Assembly (NCBI GenBank): GCA_903838415.1
Contig: CAILYI010000109.1
Coordinates: 62,001 to 126,000 of the forward strand
Length of the DNA: 64,000 bases
Reading direction: 5' to 3'
From: an uncultured Anaerolineae bacterium
Lineage (GTDB): Bacteria > Chloroflexota > Anaerolineae > Anaerolineales > Villigracilaceae
In this document: one piece after another, positions 7,981 through 15,992 of the stretch
How positions within the stretch are numbered: position 1 is the stretch's first letter
How the letters are laid out: each line of letters starts with the position of its first letter
The notes under the pieces: model-generated
What the model was told of the DNA's origin: nothing
Database searches by the model: none
What the model saw: the letters and a program-made list of their open reading frames with translations, nothing else
Translations under genes and position numbers: made by a program

Positions 7981-9780
7981 TTATTCGCTTTCGAGTTTCA
8001 ACACCGCCATAAAAGCTTCCTGCGGAATTTCGACATTCCCGACCATCTTCAGGCGCCGCTTGCCCTTCTTTTGTTTCTCAAGCAGCTTCTTTTTCCGCGA
8101 GATGTCGCCGCCATAACATTTGGCGAGCACGTCCTTGCGCATGGCCTTGACATTGGCGCGGCTGATAATGCGCCCGCCCGACGAAGCCTGAATCGCCACA
8201 TCGAACATCTGTCGTGGAATAATATCCTTCAGCTTGGTAATGAGCGCCTGACCCTTATGGTAGGCGTCTTTTTCATGGACAATCGCCGCCAACGCATCGA
8301 CCGCATCGCCATTGACCAGGATTTCCAGCTTCTGCAGCGTATCAGCGCGATATTCGAGGAACTGGTAATCGAGCGAAGCATAGCCCTTGGTGCGCGATTT
8401 CAACGTATCGAAAAAGTCCACGATCAGTTCGGCCAGCGGAATTTCGAAATTCAACTGCACGCGGTGCGGCGCCGGGTATTCCTGATTCTTGTAAATGCCG
8501 CGCCGGTTGATGACCATATCCATGATCGTGCCATAGTAATCCGTGGGCGTGATGATTTCGATATTCATCCACGGCTCGCGGATTTCCGTCACCATGCCTT
8601 CCTCGGGCAGCTGCGCGGGCGAGTCAATCAGCAACACTTCGCCGTTGCCCATCACCACTTCGTACTCCACCGAAGGCGCGGTAAACAGCACATCCAGGTC
8701 ATACTCGCGCTCAATGCGTTCCTGGATAATTTCCATGTGGAACAGGCCCAGGAATCCGGCACGGAAGCCAAAACCGATCGCTTGCGAAGTTTCCGGCGCA
8801 TACGTCAGCGAAGCGTCGTTCAACTGCAGCTTCTCAAGCGCATCGCGCAAATCGGAATAATCATCCGCATCCACCGGGTAGATTCCGGCAAATACCATTG
8901 GTTTGGGATGGAAATAACCAGGCAACGCCTCGCTGGCAGGATTCGCCGCGCTGGTGATGGTATCGCCCACCCGGGCATCATGGACGGTTTTCAAACCCGT
9001 CGCCACGTAACCCACTTCACCGGCATTTAACCGGCTGACAGGTTTCATCGTCGGGGCGAAGATGCCCACTTCGATCGGTTTAACGTTAATTTTGGTGGCC
9101 ATCAAGCGGACGGTTTCAGTGGCAGTAAATGAGCCTTCCACCACGCGGACGTAACAGATCACGCCTTTATAAGCGTCGTAGTGCGAGTCAAACACCAGCG
9201 CGCGCGGACAGTCAGCATCCAGTCCTTTGGGCGGCGGCACACGTTCGACAATGGTTTCCAACACCTGCTCAATGTTAATGCCGGCCTTGGCCGAAATGCG
9301 GATCACGTTCTCGGGTTTGCCGCCAATTAGCGCGGCAATATCCTCGGCCACCTCGTCCGCGTGCGCCGAGGGCAGATCAATCTTGTTGATAACGGGGATA
9401 ATTTCCAGGTTGGCTTCCAACGCCTGGTACAGATTCGCCAGCGTTTGCGCTTCGATGCCCTGGGTCGCATCCACCACCAGAATCGCGCCTTCGCAGGCAT
9501 TCAGCGCGCGGCTAACTTCATAGCCAAAATCGACATGGCCGGGAGTATCGATCAGATTCAATTCGTAATCGTTACCATTTTTAGCGGTGTACGCCATGCG
9601 CACAGCCGAAGCCTTGATGGTGACGCCCTTTTCACGCTCCAAATCCATGCTATCGAGCACCTGCTCGGTCATGTCACGATCTGAGATCGTGCCAGTGGAC
9701 TGGAGCAAACGATCTGCCAGCGTGGATTTGCCGTGATCAACATGGGCAATAATGCAAAAATTGCGGATTTTTTCAGACAT
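7981..9780 (-). CDS. lepA: Elongation factor 4 (LepA), ribosome back-translocase GTPase
   Basis: 599 residues, the normal LepA length. GTPase motifs are in order: G1 AHVDHGKS (residues 12-19), G3 DTPGH, G4 NKID. The EF-G-like domains II, III and V and the LepA-specific C-terminal domain follow, ending with the conserved basic stretch GGDISRKKKLLEKQKKGKRR. LepA is a GTPase that acts on stalled or mistranslocated ribosomes and helps initiation-complex biogenesis. A TATACT box at 9825-9820 could be its -10, giving a leader of about 35 nt; no strong -35 is visible. It heads the minus-strand run that continues into the glycan genes. Confidence 0.97.
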   Translation of the reverse strand: MSEKIRNFCIIAHVDHGKSTLADRLLQSTGTISDRDMTEQVLDSMDLEREKGVTIKASAVRMAYTAKNGNDYELNLIDTPGHVDFGYEVSRALNACEGAILVVDATQGIEAQTLANLYQALEANLEIIPVINKIDLPSAHADEVAEDIAALIGGKPENVIRISAKAGINIEQVLETIVERVPPPKGLDADCPRALVFDSHYDAYKGVICYVRVVEGSFTATETVRLMATKINVKPIEVGIFAPTMKPVSRLNAGEVGYVATGLKTVHDARVGDTITSAANPASEALPGYFHPKPMVFAGIYPVDADDYSDLRDALEKLQLNDASLTYAPETSQAIGFGFRAGFLGLFHMEIIQERIEREYDLDVLFTAPSVEYEVVMGNGEVLLIDSPAQLPEEGMVTEIREPWMNIEIITPTDYYGTIMDMVINRRGIYKNQEYPAPHRVQLNFEIPLAELIVDFFDTLKSRTKGYASLDYQFLEYRADTLQKLEILVNGDAVDALAAIVHEKDAYHKGQALITKLKDIIPRQMFDVAIQASSGGRIISRANVKAMRKDVLAKCYGGDISRKKKLLEKQKKGKRRLKMVGNVEIPQEAFMAVLKLESE

Positions 9781-9947
9781 GCGTTTCTTTCATGGTGGGA
9801 ATAGCGATTAAGCGGCTAAAGTATACCCGATTTAAGGCCCAACGATCACGATTGACGCGCCAGCCAGGTTTGAACAAACAAATTCGCTCGGAAATTTGGT
9901 TTTCCGGTTCAGCGCCTGCGGCGACGATTGCCACCCTTCCACCGAAT

Positions 9948-10376
9948 CTACACTTCCGCAAGCCCATGCACCCAGGGCAAATTCAAATCCCGGGCCCGAT
10001 TTGCCAAGCGTTCGTCAGCCGTCCAAAAATCAGCGGACAGTTTCTCGGCCAGGGCCAGGTAGATGGCATCGTAGGCTTTCGATTGTCCCAATTTCTCCGC
10101 CAGTTCCAAGGCGCGCAGGCAAAGGTCTTCATCTTCATCGATGATTTCGACGCGCAGCCGGTGAATGGATCGTAAGGCCTGTTCCGCCTCGTCGGCGGTG
10201 ATCACTTTCTGCGCGAGCCAGGCTCGCAGCGCAGAAGTTGTCTCACTCATCCATAAGCGCGGGGCGCAGGGCGTGATTTTTTCGCGCGCGATTCGTTCCC
10301 AGAAGCGCTCCAGCGCCTCGTTCAACTCCAACGCCGTGCGGACTGCGATGTTCGCATCAACGACCCAGTAAGTCAT
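9948..10376 (-). CDS. PIN-domain RNase toxin, VapC family
   Basis: 142 residues, one PIN domain. The acidic metal-binding residues are Asp7 (WVVDANIA), Glu45 (MSETTSAL), Asp103 (AYDAIYLALAE) and Asp121 (FWTADERL), the full PIN set. VapC proteins cut tRNA or rRNA when released from their antitoxin. The gene overlaps the end of the antitoxin gene by 20 nt, the usual VapBC arrangement. Start ATG 10376 lies inside the antitoxin reading frame, consistent with coupled translation. Target RNA cannot be read from the sequence. Confidence 0.88.
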   Translation of the reverse strand: MTYWVVDANIAVRTALELNEALERFWERIAREKITPCAPRLWMSETTSALRAWLAQKVITADEAEQALRSIHRLRVEIIDEDEDLCLRALELAEKLGQSKAYDAIYLALAEKLSADFWTADERLANRARDLNLPWVHGLAEV

Positions 10377-10647
10377 TGTCCCGCTCCTCGCGCATCTTGT
10401 CGATGATTTTGGCTGGATCAGGCAGCGACTGGCCCTGGCGGCGTTGCAAAATTCGTTGGCTCAGAGCACGGGCGCTTTCGAGCGCCTGCTGGCGTTCACT
10501 CTGCGGACTGCTGTCCTCGCGCAATCCAGCCGTGATGTATTCACGCACCAATTCGCTCACGCTGCGCTTTTTTTGCCGGGCAAGCCGATCCAGATCGGCA
10601 CGTTGTTGGGGGTCAAGCATCAGATTGACACGCTGTAAGTTCGGCAT
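10357..10647 (-). CDS. Ribbon-helix-helix antitoxin, VapB-like
   Basis: 96 residues from ATG 10647, chosen over upstream in-frame codons because AAGGAG sits 5 nt before it. The N-terminal 45 residues (QRVNLMLDPQQRADLDRLAR, then SVSELVREYI) form a CopG/RHH DNA-binding fold: a beta strand followed by two helices. The C-terminal half is charged and probably folds on the toxin. RHH antitoxins bind their own promoter together with the toxin, so autoregulation is expected. The toxin gene overlaps its last 20 nt. Confidence 0.85.
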   Translation of the reverse strand: MPNLQRVNLMLDPQQRADLDRLARQKKRSVSELVREYITAGLREDSSPQSERQQALESARALSQRILQRRQGQSLPDPAKIIDKMREERDNDLLGR

Positions 10648-10728
10648 AAGAACTCCTTCGTCAATCATTATACACACTTTTATACACACTCACCAGGACA
10701 ATAACAAGTCACCCACCCTGAAACTGAC

Positions 10729-10763
10729 CGGCCTTTCAACCGTAAAAGCCGATTGAAAGGCCG
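10729..10763. other. Inverted repeat between vapB-like gene and PH/SHOCT gene
   Basis: CGGCCTTTCAA (10729-10739) and TTGAAAGGCCG (10753-10763) form a perfect 11-bp stem with a 13-nt loop. It follows the stop of the PH/SHOCT gene on the minus strand by 26 nt. No run of Ts follows, so it may be a weak terminator, an RNA-stabilising 3' hairpin, or an operator for the toxin-antitoxin promoter. Confidence 0.5.
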
Positions 10764-10789
10764 CATCTTCCCTACCAGCTGGTCTCGAA

Positions 10790-11410
10790 CTACATCTTCG
10801 CCAGCAGCTCTTTTTTCTTGTTCTGAAATTCCGCTTCGGTGACGATGCCTTTCTTGCGCAGTTCGTCCAGGTCAGCAATCAGGGCCGGGATGCTCTTGGC
10901 GGGCTGCGAACGAGCGCCGGTGCCTTCGTAACCGAGCTTTTCCTTGGCATTCAGCATGGCCGTCTTGAACTTGACCGGGTCGCCAATCCGTTTGAACAGG
11001 TTGACGCCCATCTCGCTGGCGGTCAGGATTTCAACATCGCCGTAATCAAACAGCCTGCCGAAGAAGGACTGCACCATCTTGACATCGTTGACTTTTTCGA
11101 GCGAGGAATCGACCACGCTTTTGTTGAATATGCCGAAAATCTGGATAACGCGCCGGTTGGTGACGATATACTGGCGGTTTTTCCAGGCCAGGATATCGCG
11201 CAGCATGCTCAGCAGCGGCAGGAGCACCAGCACAAAGCCGATGGCGGCGGGTGGAAAATTGACGGTGGCGACACTGATGGCGATCACTACGCCCAGGGTG
11301 ACGACAATTTCCAACAAGATCATGCTCGAAAGCACAAACCAATGCTGGCGCGTTCCCAGGACAATACGTTCATTTTCGCCCAACATACTTTGAATGTAAT
11401 CCTTTGCCAT
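10790..11410 (-). CDS. Membrane PH-like (bPH2) protein with C-terminal SHOCT domain
   Basis: 206 residues. Two membrane segments (about residues 26-48 and 52-70) are followed by a bacterial PH-like domain of the YdbS/YdbT type (KNRQYIVTNRRVIQIFGIFNKS, then a beta-rich stretch to about residue 150). The last 35 residues (IPALIADLDELRKKGIVTEAEF) are a SHOCT motif, a short oligomerisation element often placed at protein termini. Function of such proteins is not established; they are membrane-associated scaffolds by inference. The gene stands alone on the minus strand, with a tandem hairpin array just upstream. Confidence 0.8.
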   Translation of the reverse strand: MAKDYIQSMLGENERIVLGTRQHWFVLSSMILLEIVVTLGVVIAISVATVNFPPAAIGFVLVLLPLLSMLRDILAWKNRQYIVTNRRVIQIFGIFNKSVVDSSLEKVNDVKMVQSFFGRLFDYGDVEILTASEMGVNLFKRIGDPVKFKTAMLNAKEKLGYEGTGARSQPAKSIPALIADLDELRKKGIVTEAEFQNKKKELLAKM

Positions 11411-11442
11411 ATTTTTGCTCCCTTTTTATGATGGAATGCTCA

Positions 11443-11520
11443 AGACGAAAGCCTCGTCCACCCAGACGAAAGGCTCGTCTCCCTGGACGGAAGGCCCGTC
11501 TACCTGGACGAGAGGCCGAT
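11443..11520. repeat. 21-bp tandem repeat, about 3.7 units, each forming a small hairpin
   Basis: Units begin at 11443, 11464, 11485 and 11506 (last one incomplete). Each has the form GACGA-AAGSC-TCGTC, a 5-bp stem with a 5-nt loop; the third unit reads GACGG-AAGGC-CCGTC, so both sides of the stem changed together. The array lies in the 156-nt gap between two minus-strand genes, downstream of the large membrane protein and about 30 nt upstream of the PH/SHOCT gene. Confidence 0.85.
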
Positions 11521-11566
11521 TGCAAAGATTATCGCAGGGGCTGCCCCGAGAGCGCTTTCTTGACGC

Positions 11567-13582
11567 TCAGCGGCAGGCCAACTGCGCGTTCACAGTCTCG
11601 AAAGCCGCCTGATAGCCAGCGGCGGGGGTCTGACTGGCGCGCCACCAGATCAGGCACAAACCGTCCAGGCTTTTGGGCAGAGACTTATAGGCCTGGGATG
11701 TCAGTTTGAGGGCCGGTTCCCATTCGGCGCGCATGGCGTGGGCCTCGATAAATGGAAACAATTCGTAGGCGTCCAGCGGCTCAAAACCGGCGGCATCGGC
11801 CTGCTTTTTGAGCGCAATGACCACGTCCCAATCACCCAACTGGCGAGCGAGATCGGCTTTTTGGAAGTACATGCACCAGCTGGGAGCCGGTTCGGGCCCA
11901 AATATGCGCTGCGGGGGCGGGGAGACGCTTTCAGGGAGAATCAACGCCGGGTTGGAGAATCCGGCCACCGGGCGGAAATCATCCGTCAAATCGTAGTTGG
12001 CGAGATCGTCCGGCGTCAACACTTTCAGACAGCGGCCCTCGGTATAGTCCACACCCAGGCTGTTTTGCAGGGTGACCGGCATGCGATAGCTGTCAAACAC
12101 ATCCGTAAACTGCCACGCCCCGGAAAGAAATTGATCCAACGCGGGCGGAATGGTCGTCTTCGGGAAGTTGACATACCAGATGTACGGCGAAAGCGGCGGC
12201 GGGTCGGGTTGGTAGAGGTTATTAAACGCAAACGCGCCCACGTAGTTGACGACCGTCGTCGAAACCGAGTCGTATCCCACCAACACCGTGCCCGGTTTAA
12301 TAGCCGGGGCGCGCCAAGACATCTGCCAGTACGTCCGCAGCTGGCGTTCCCAATCCCAGCGATAGTTGTTAGCAAAGCGCATTTGCGCGCCGATCGCCAG
12401 GCCAATAAAGAGCGCCGCCAGCAAAATGCCGCGTCCCTGCCGCCCGCCGAAGAAACGCGCAAAAACGATCACCAGGATGCTGGCGCCGAACAAACCGGCC
12501 AGGGCGAAGCGATCGCCAAAATTGCCCGGCTCGACGATGTGGCGGCGCACGAACCAGGACGGAATAAACCCAACCACGACCGCAACCAATCCAAAAACGG
12601 CGGCCTGCCTGAGAAAGCCGGTGTTTTCTGATGCGCTTTCAGGCAGGTGGGATAGGCCGAAATACAATCCAAAGGCCGAAAGCGCGGCGACGATGAGCGA
12701 GAAAAAGTTATAGGGCTGGCCCAAGTCAATGACGGCGGGCGAAAGCGCGGTCTGCCAGATATTGACCAGCAGAATGAGCATATCCTTGAGGCCATATTCC
12801 AGCGCTTCAATCAGCGCGGCGCGCGGATCAAGGCGTAGAAAAGCGCCAAAGGTTTTGTATTCGTAGCTGTCAAAACCGCCGCCCAGCACGCCCGAGCGCC
12901 AGACCGCGTACACGATCAGCACCAGCAGATAAGGCAGCCAACGCATAAAGGTGGACTTGATCCGCGCCCGCCAGCTTGACCCGTTTTGGAGGAAGTACAG
13001 CGCGAATGGCCGGATCAATTCCAGGCCGACAAAGTATTCCACGATAAACAGGTGCAGCAACTGCGCGAAGAGCGCCAGCCCCAGCCACAACCAGCGGCGC
13101 GAAACGGCGCGCTCGGCGCTGAGCATGAATCCAAAAGAGAGCAAAAAGATGGCGTAGGTGACAAACTGCAAACTGTAAACCACCGAAATCGACTGCTGAC
13201 TGAAAGCCGGATGGACGGCGAACAGCGCCGCCATGAGCGTAACCGTCGTCTTTTCGCCAGGCCACAGCTTGTTGAGCGTCCACCAGAACAACAGGGCAAC
13301 GACCCAACGCAGCAGCAAGCTGTAAATGTGCCACAACAACGGCGCATCTCCGGCCAGCAGGAAGCCCGGCATGAGCGCAAAAACGCCCAACTGACGAGTC
13401 CCGCCGTAGAAGATAGTGTTAAACACGCCCAGCGTCTGGTAGCGATAGACAAAAACCCAGTCATCCCAGTAAAAACCGAGACGCGTCAACTGCCAGCCGT
13501 AAGCCAGCATGGTAACGGCCAGCAAAATCAGCGGAATGGCGTAACGCCGCAGGAAAGCTGTCAGTGACGAAGGGAGTTTCAT
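11567..13582 (-). CDS. Large polytopic membrane protein, GT-C-like, with soluble C-terminal part
   Basis: 671 residues from ATG 13582, chosen because it overlaps the stop of the zinc-ribbon gene by 4 nt (ATGA). The first segment is followed by RLGFYWDDWVFVYRY (about residues 34-48), an acidic loop in the place where GT-C glycosyltransferases carry their catalytic residues. About ten hydrophobic segments follow. From about residue 420 the protein is soluble and ends in helical repeats resembling TPR pairs. I cannot assign it to a named family; a membrane glycosyltransferase or glycan-handling protein is the best guess. Confidence 0.65.
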   Translation of the reverse strand: MKLPSSLTAFLRRYAIPLILLAVTMLAYGWQLTRLGFYWDDWVFVYRYQTLGVFNTIFYGGTRQLGVFALMPGFLLAGDAPLLWHIYSLLLRWVVALLFWWTLNKLWPGEKTTVTLMAALFAVHPAFSQQSISVVYSLQFVTYAIFLLSFGFMLSAERAVSRRWLWLGLALFAQLLHLFIVEYFVGLELIRPFALYFLQNGSSWRARIKSTFMRWLPYLLVLIVYAVWRSGVLGGGFDSYEYKTFGAFLRLDPRAALIEALEYGLKDMLILLVNIWQTALSPAVIDLGQPYNFFSLIVAALSAFGLYFGLSHLPESASENTGFLRQAAVFGLVAVVVGFIPSWFVRRHIVEPGNFGDRFALAGLFGASILVIVFARFFGGRQGRGILLAALFIGLAIGAQMRFANNYRWDWERQLRTYWQMSWRAPAIKPGTVLVGYDSVSTTVVNYVGAFAFNNLYQPDPPPLSPYIWYVNFPKTTIPPALDQFLSGAWQFTDVFDSYRMPVTLQNSLGVDYTEGRCLKVLTPDDLANYDLTDDFRPVAGFSNPALILPESVSPPPQRIFGPEPAPSWCMYFQKADLARQLGDWDVVIALKKQADAAGFEPLDAYELFPFIEAHAMRAEWEPALKLTSQAYKSLPKSLDGLCLIWWRASQTPAAGYQAAFETVNAQLACR

Positions 13583-13995
13583 GGCTTTTGAAAAAATGAA
13601 TGCAGTCCTTTCAGGACTTGTTTCCACTCGGATTCGGCATCTTTTTTACGGTCGATGCGGGCGTGATGTGTGCGCATGATCTCCATCACACGCTCATCCT
13701 CACCAGCATCCAACCAGAAGCCATGGTTTTGGGGACACAGCTCAAGTTTCAAGTCATACAGGCGGTACTGGAATTCGCGCAAATGCGCACCACAGGCCGG
13801 ACAGGGCCATGCCACATCCGTTTCACGATGGACAAGCGAACCTTTATATTGGTCTTCATCAAAAACCACATCTTCCAGCCGGTCGAGTTCGTTAAAATCG
13901 AGCCACATACCCCTGCAAGTGGGGCAATAATCCACTTCCATCATGCCCTTGTAGTATTTTTTGGTCAACGCAGCAGCACACTTGGGGCAATCCAT
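13579..13995 (-). CDS. Double zinc-ribbon protein (TFIIB-type zinc finger family)
   Basis: 138 residues from ATG 13995, which has GGAG 6-8 nt upstream; an upstream TTG at 14007 overlaps that site and is less likely. The first ribbon has CPKC near the N-terminus and CPTCRGMWLDFNELDRLE about 20 residues later; the second has CPACGAHL and LCPQNHGFWLDAGEDERVMEI. The C..C-x-G-x-WLD-x-GE(L) pattern is that of the zf-TFIIB family of small bacterial proteins of unknown function. It is translationally coupled to the membrane protein downstream. A TATAAT box at 14044-14039 gives a leader of about 35 nt. Confidence 0.8.
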   Translation of the reverse strand: MDCPKCAAALTKKYYKGMMEVDYCPTCRGMWLDFNELDRLEDVVFDEDQYKGSLVHRETDVAWPCPACGAHLREFQYRLYDLKLELCPQNHGFWLDAGEDERVMEIMRTHHARIDRKKDAESEWKQVLKGLHSFFQKP

Positions 13996-14136
13996 AAAAA
14001 ACTCCAATAAATTGAAAAGCGCGGGTGAAAACGAAACTATTATACTGCCTGCCAGGGGAAAGAAATCGGGCCGAAATTCACCCCAAAATCGTCAAGAATA
14101 TGCCTTTTATCCTTCCATGCCCGGCGGAATTGCCTT

Positions 14137-14148
14137 TACAATGGTGCT
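14137..14148 (+). promoter_or_regulatory. -10 box of a leaderless promoter for the CDF gene
   Basis: TACAAT at 14137-14142 ends 6 nt before the ATG at 14149, so transcription should begin at or next to the start codon. No Shine-Dalgarno sequence is present. A weak -35 (TTCCAT, 14113-14118) lies 18 nt upstream. Confidence 0.55.
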
Positions 14149-15117
14149 ATGACTCACGAACGCGATCAGAAAAGTTTATTGGCTGTTAATCTCGGGCTGG
14201 GAATCAATATCGGATTGGCCGCGCTGAAAACCTTTATCGGTGTGACGGGACACAGCCCGGCCCTGTTGGCGGAGGGCATCAACTCCACCTCCGATGTGGC
14301 GTATTATGTGGTGGCCAGCGTTTTTGTGCGCATGGCCAACAAACCGGCGGATGACGAGCATCCCTACGGTCACCGGCAGTTGGAAAGCATCGCCGCAGTG
14401 GTAGTTGGTTCCTTTATCGTCACCACGGCCGTTGCGGTTTTTTGGGATGCAGTCGATAAAATTTGGGACCTTGTCAGCGGGAACGCCACATCGCAAGGCG
14501 CTTCCACAACCGCGCTGTGGATGGCGCTGGTGACGGTCGCCATCAAAATCTTCCTAACGATTTACGTCCGCAAATTGGGGAAAGAAACGAAAAACCCGGT
14601 GGTGGAAGCGATGGCCTATGACCATCGCAACGACCTGTTCTCAGCCAGCGCCGCCTCAGTTGGCATTTTCCTCGGTCAGCGCGGCTTGCCCTGGGTGGAT
14701 CCGCTGGCGGGCGCGATTGTGGCGCTGCTGATCCTGCGCACCGGCATCTACATTTTGCGCGAATCTTCGGTGGAATTAATGGATGCCGTCCCAAGCAAGG
14801 AATTGGCGCTGCAAATCTCCGCCATTCTACAGGATGTCGCCGGGGTGGAGCAATTGCACGAAGTCCAGGCGCATCGTTTCGGACCACACAGCGTCGTCAA
14901 CGTAACGATCGGCGTGGATGGGAATCTGGCCGTCAAAGAAGGGGATGAAATTGCCAGCCGCGTTGAACGCCTGCTGTGCCAGGAAATTCCCAACCTGCGG
15001 CGTGTTCACGTCCATTATCATCCCGCGGATAAAGAGCACCAGGATATGACCATCGACCAGATTCTGGCGGAGGCGCGCAATCATGTGGCTGATTATCAGC
15101 CCCAATATTTCGATTAG
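14149..15117 (+). CDS. Cation diffusion facilitator (CDF) metal exporter
   Basis: 322 residues with six membrane segments and a cytoplasmic C-terminal domain. The metal-site positions can be read: TM2 has Asn and Asp in LLAEGINSTSD, and TM5 has Asp and Asp in AYDHRND, giving the set N-D-D-D. YiiP-type zinc transporters carry D-D-H-D, while the manganese exporter MntE carries an Asn at the first position; so manganese export is my inference. The C-terminal domain has the usual histidine-bearing strands (VQAHRFGPHSVVNVTI, VHVHYHP). Proton antiport drives export. The gene converges on tlyA, with 3 nt between the two stops. Confidence 0.9.
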   Translation: MTHERDQKSLLAVNLGLGINIGLAALKTFIGVTGHSPALLAEGINSTSDVAYYVVASVFVRMANKPADDEHPYGHRQLESIAAVVVGSFIVTTAVAVFWDAVDKIWDLVSGNATSQGASTTALWMALVTVAIKIFLTIYVRKLGKETKNPVVEAMAYDHRNDLFSASAASVGIFLGQRGLPWVDPLAGAIVALLILRTGIYILRESSVELMDAVPSKELALQISAILQDVAGVEQLHEVQAHRFGPHSVVNVTIGVDGNLAVKEGDEIASRVERLLCQEIPNLRRVHVHYHPADKEHQDMTIDQILAEARNHVADYQPQYFD

Positions 15118-15120
15118 CGA

Positions 15121-15909
15121 TTAATGGGAAAGAGCATTTTCAACCAGCGCGGCAACATCTGCGCTGGTTTTTTGTTGGTCAAGCCAGGCCAGGAATTCGG
15201 TATTGCCCTTAGGCCCCAGCAGCGGCGAGCGGATCAGCCCCTGGACGCTGAAACCCTGCTTTTGGACAAAGTCCAGCACTTCATCCAGCACGCGGCGATG
15301 GATGAGCGGATCACGCACAACGCCGTCGCCGCGCGCCACATCCACGCGCCCGGCTTCAAACTGCGGCTTGATTAAGGTAATGACGTTAGCATCCGCTGTC
15401 AGCCAGTGCGAAAAAACTGGCAGCAGGGTTTTGATGGAAATAAAGGATGCGTCGCACACGACCAGTTGTACCTGCTCGGGCAGAGATTCGACGTAACGGG
15501 CGTTGGTCTCCTCCATGACGATCACGCGCGGATCCGAGCGTAATTTCCAGTGCAGGATGCCTTTGCCCACGTCGATGGCGTAGATTTTCACCGCGCCGTG
15601 TTGCAGCAGGCAGTCGCTGAATCCGCCCGTCGAAGCGCCGACATCGGCACAGGTCAGGCCGCTCGGGTTGACGGGAAACGCTTCCAGCGCGCCCAAAAGC
15701 TTTTCGCCGCCGCGCGAGACAAAGCGTGGACCTGAATCCACTTCCACCAGCGCTTCGGACGCATAAGTCGCTCCGGCGCGATCCACCATTTGTCCATTAA
15801 CGCGCACCTGCCCGGCCATGATGATGGCCTGGGCCTTGGAACGGGTTTCAGCCAGTCCGCGTTCAACGAGCAGCAGGTCGAGACGGGTTTTTCGCAAAGT
15901 ATTGGGCAT
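15121..15909 (-). CDS. tlyA: TlyA-family rRNA methyltransferase with S4 domain
   Basis: 262 residues. The N-terminal S4 RNA-binding domain covers about residues 7-65 (RLDLLLVERGLAETRSKAQA). An FtsJ-like methyltransferase domain follows, with the SAM loop CADVGASTGGFSDCLLQHGA and catalytic-type residues in YAIDVGKGILHWKL and VVCDASFISI. TlyA enzymes 2'-O-methylate 16S and/or 23S rRNA; older annotations call them haemolysins. It is divergent from the UbiA-type gene and convergent with the CDF gene. There is no Shine-Dalgarno sequence, and a TACAAT box ends 6 nt before the ATG. Confidence 0.92.
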   Translation of the reverse strand: MPNTLRKTRLDLLLVERGLAETRSKAQAIIMAGQVRVNGQMVDRAGATYASEALVEVDSGPRFVSRGGEKLLGALEAFPVNPSGLTCADVGASTGGFSDCLLQHGAVKIYAIDVGKGILHWKLRSDPRVIVMEETNARYVESLPEQVQLVVCDASFISIKTLLPVFSHWLTADANVITLIKPQFEAGRVDVARGDGVVRDPLIHRRVLDEVLDFVQKQGFSVQGLIRSPLLGPKGNTEFLAWLDQQKTSADVAALVENALSH

Positions 15910-15992
15910 GGCCTTATTGTATCGAGAAAAACGGACCTGCGCGCGGCCTTTTTGAATGACTCATTTTCCGGTACACACGGTAAAATACACTC
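15910..15992. promoter_or_regulatory. Divergent leaderless promoters for tlyA and the UbiA-type gene
   Basis: On the minus strand TACAAT (15921-15916) ends 6 nt before the tlyA ATG. On the plus strand TAAAAT (15981-15986) ends 6 nt before the ATG at 15993. Neither gene has a Shine-Dalgarno sequence. The -35 elements are weak on both sides. Confidence 0.55.

Noticed and set aside
7924-9030. Plus-strand frame of 368 codons opposite lepA
   Set aside because: Antisense to a universal gene; Arg/His-rich composition and no domain.
11443-11520. CRISPR array
   Set aside because: Units are contiguous with no spacers of CRISPR size, the unit is only 21 bp, and no cas gene is near. The same holds for 23299-23384.
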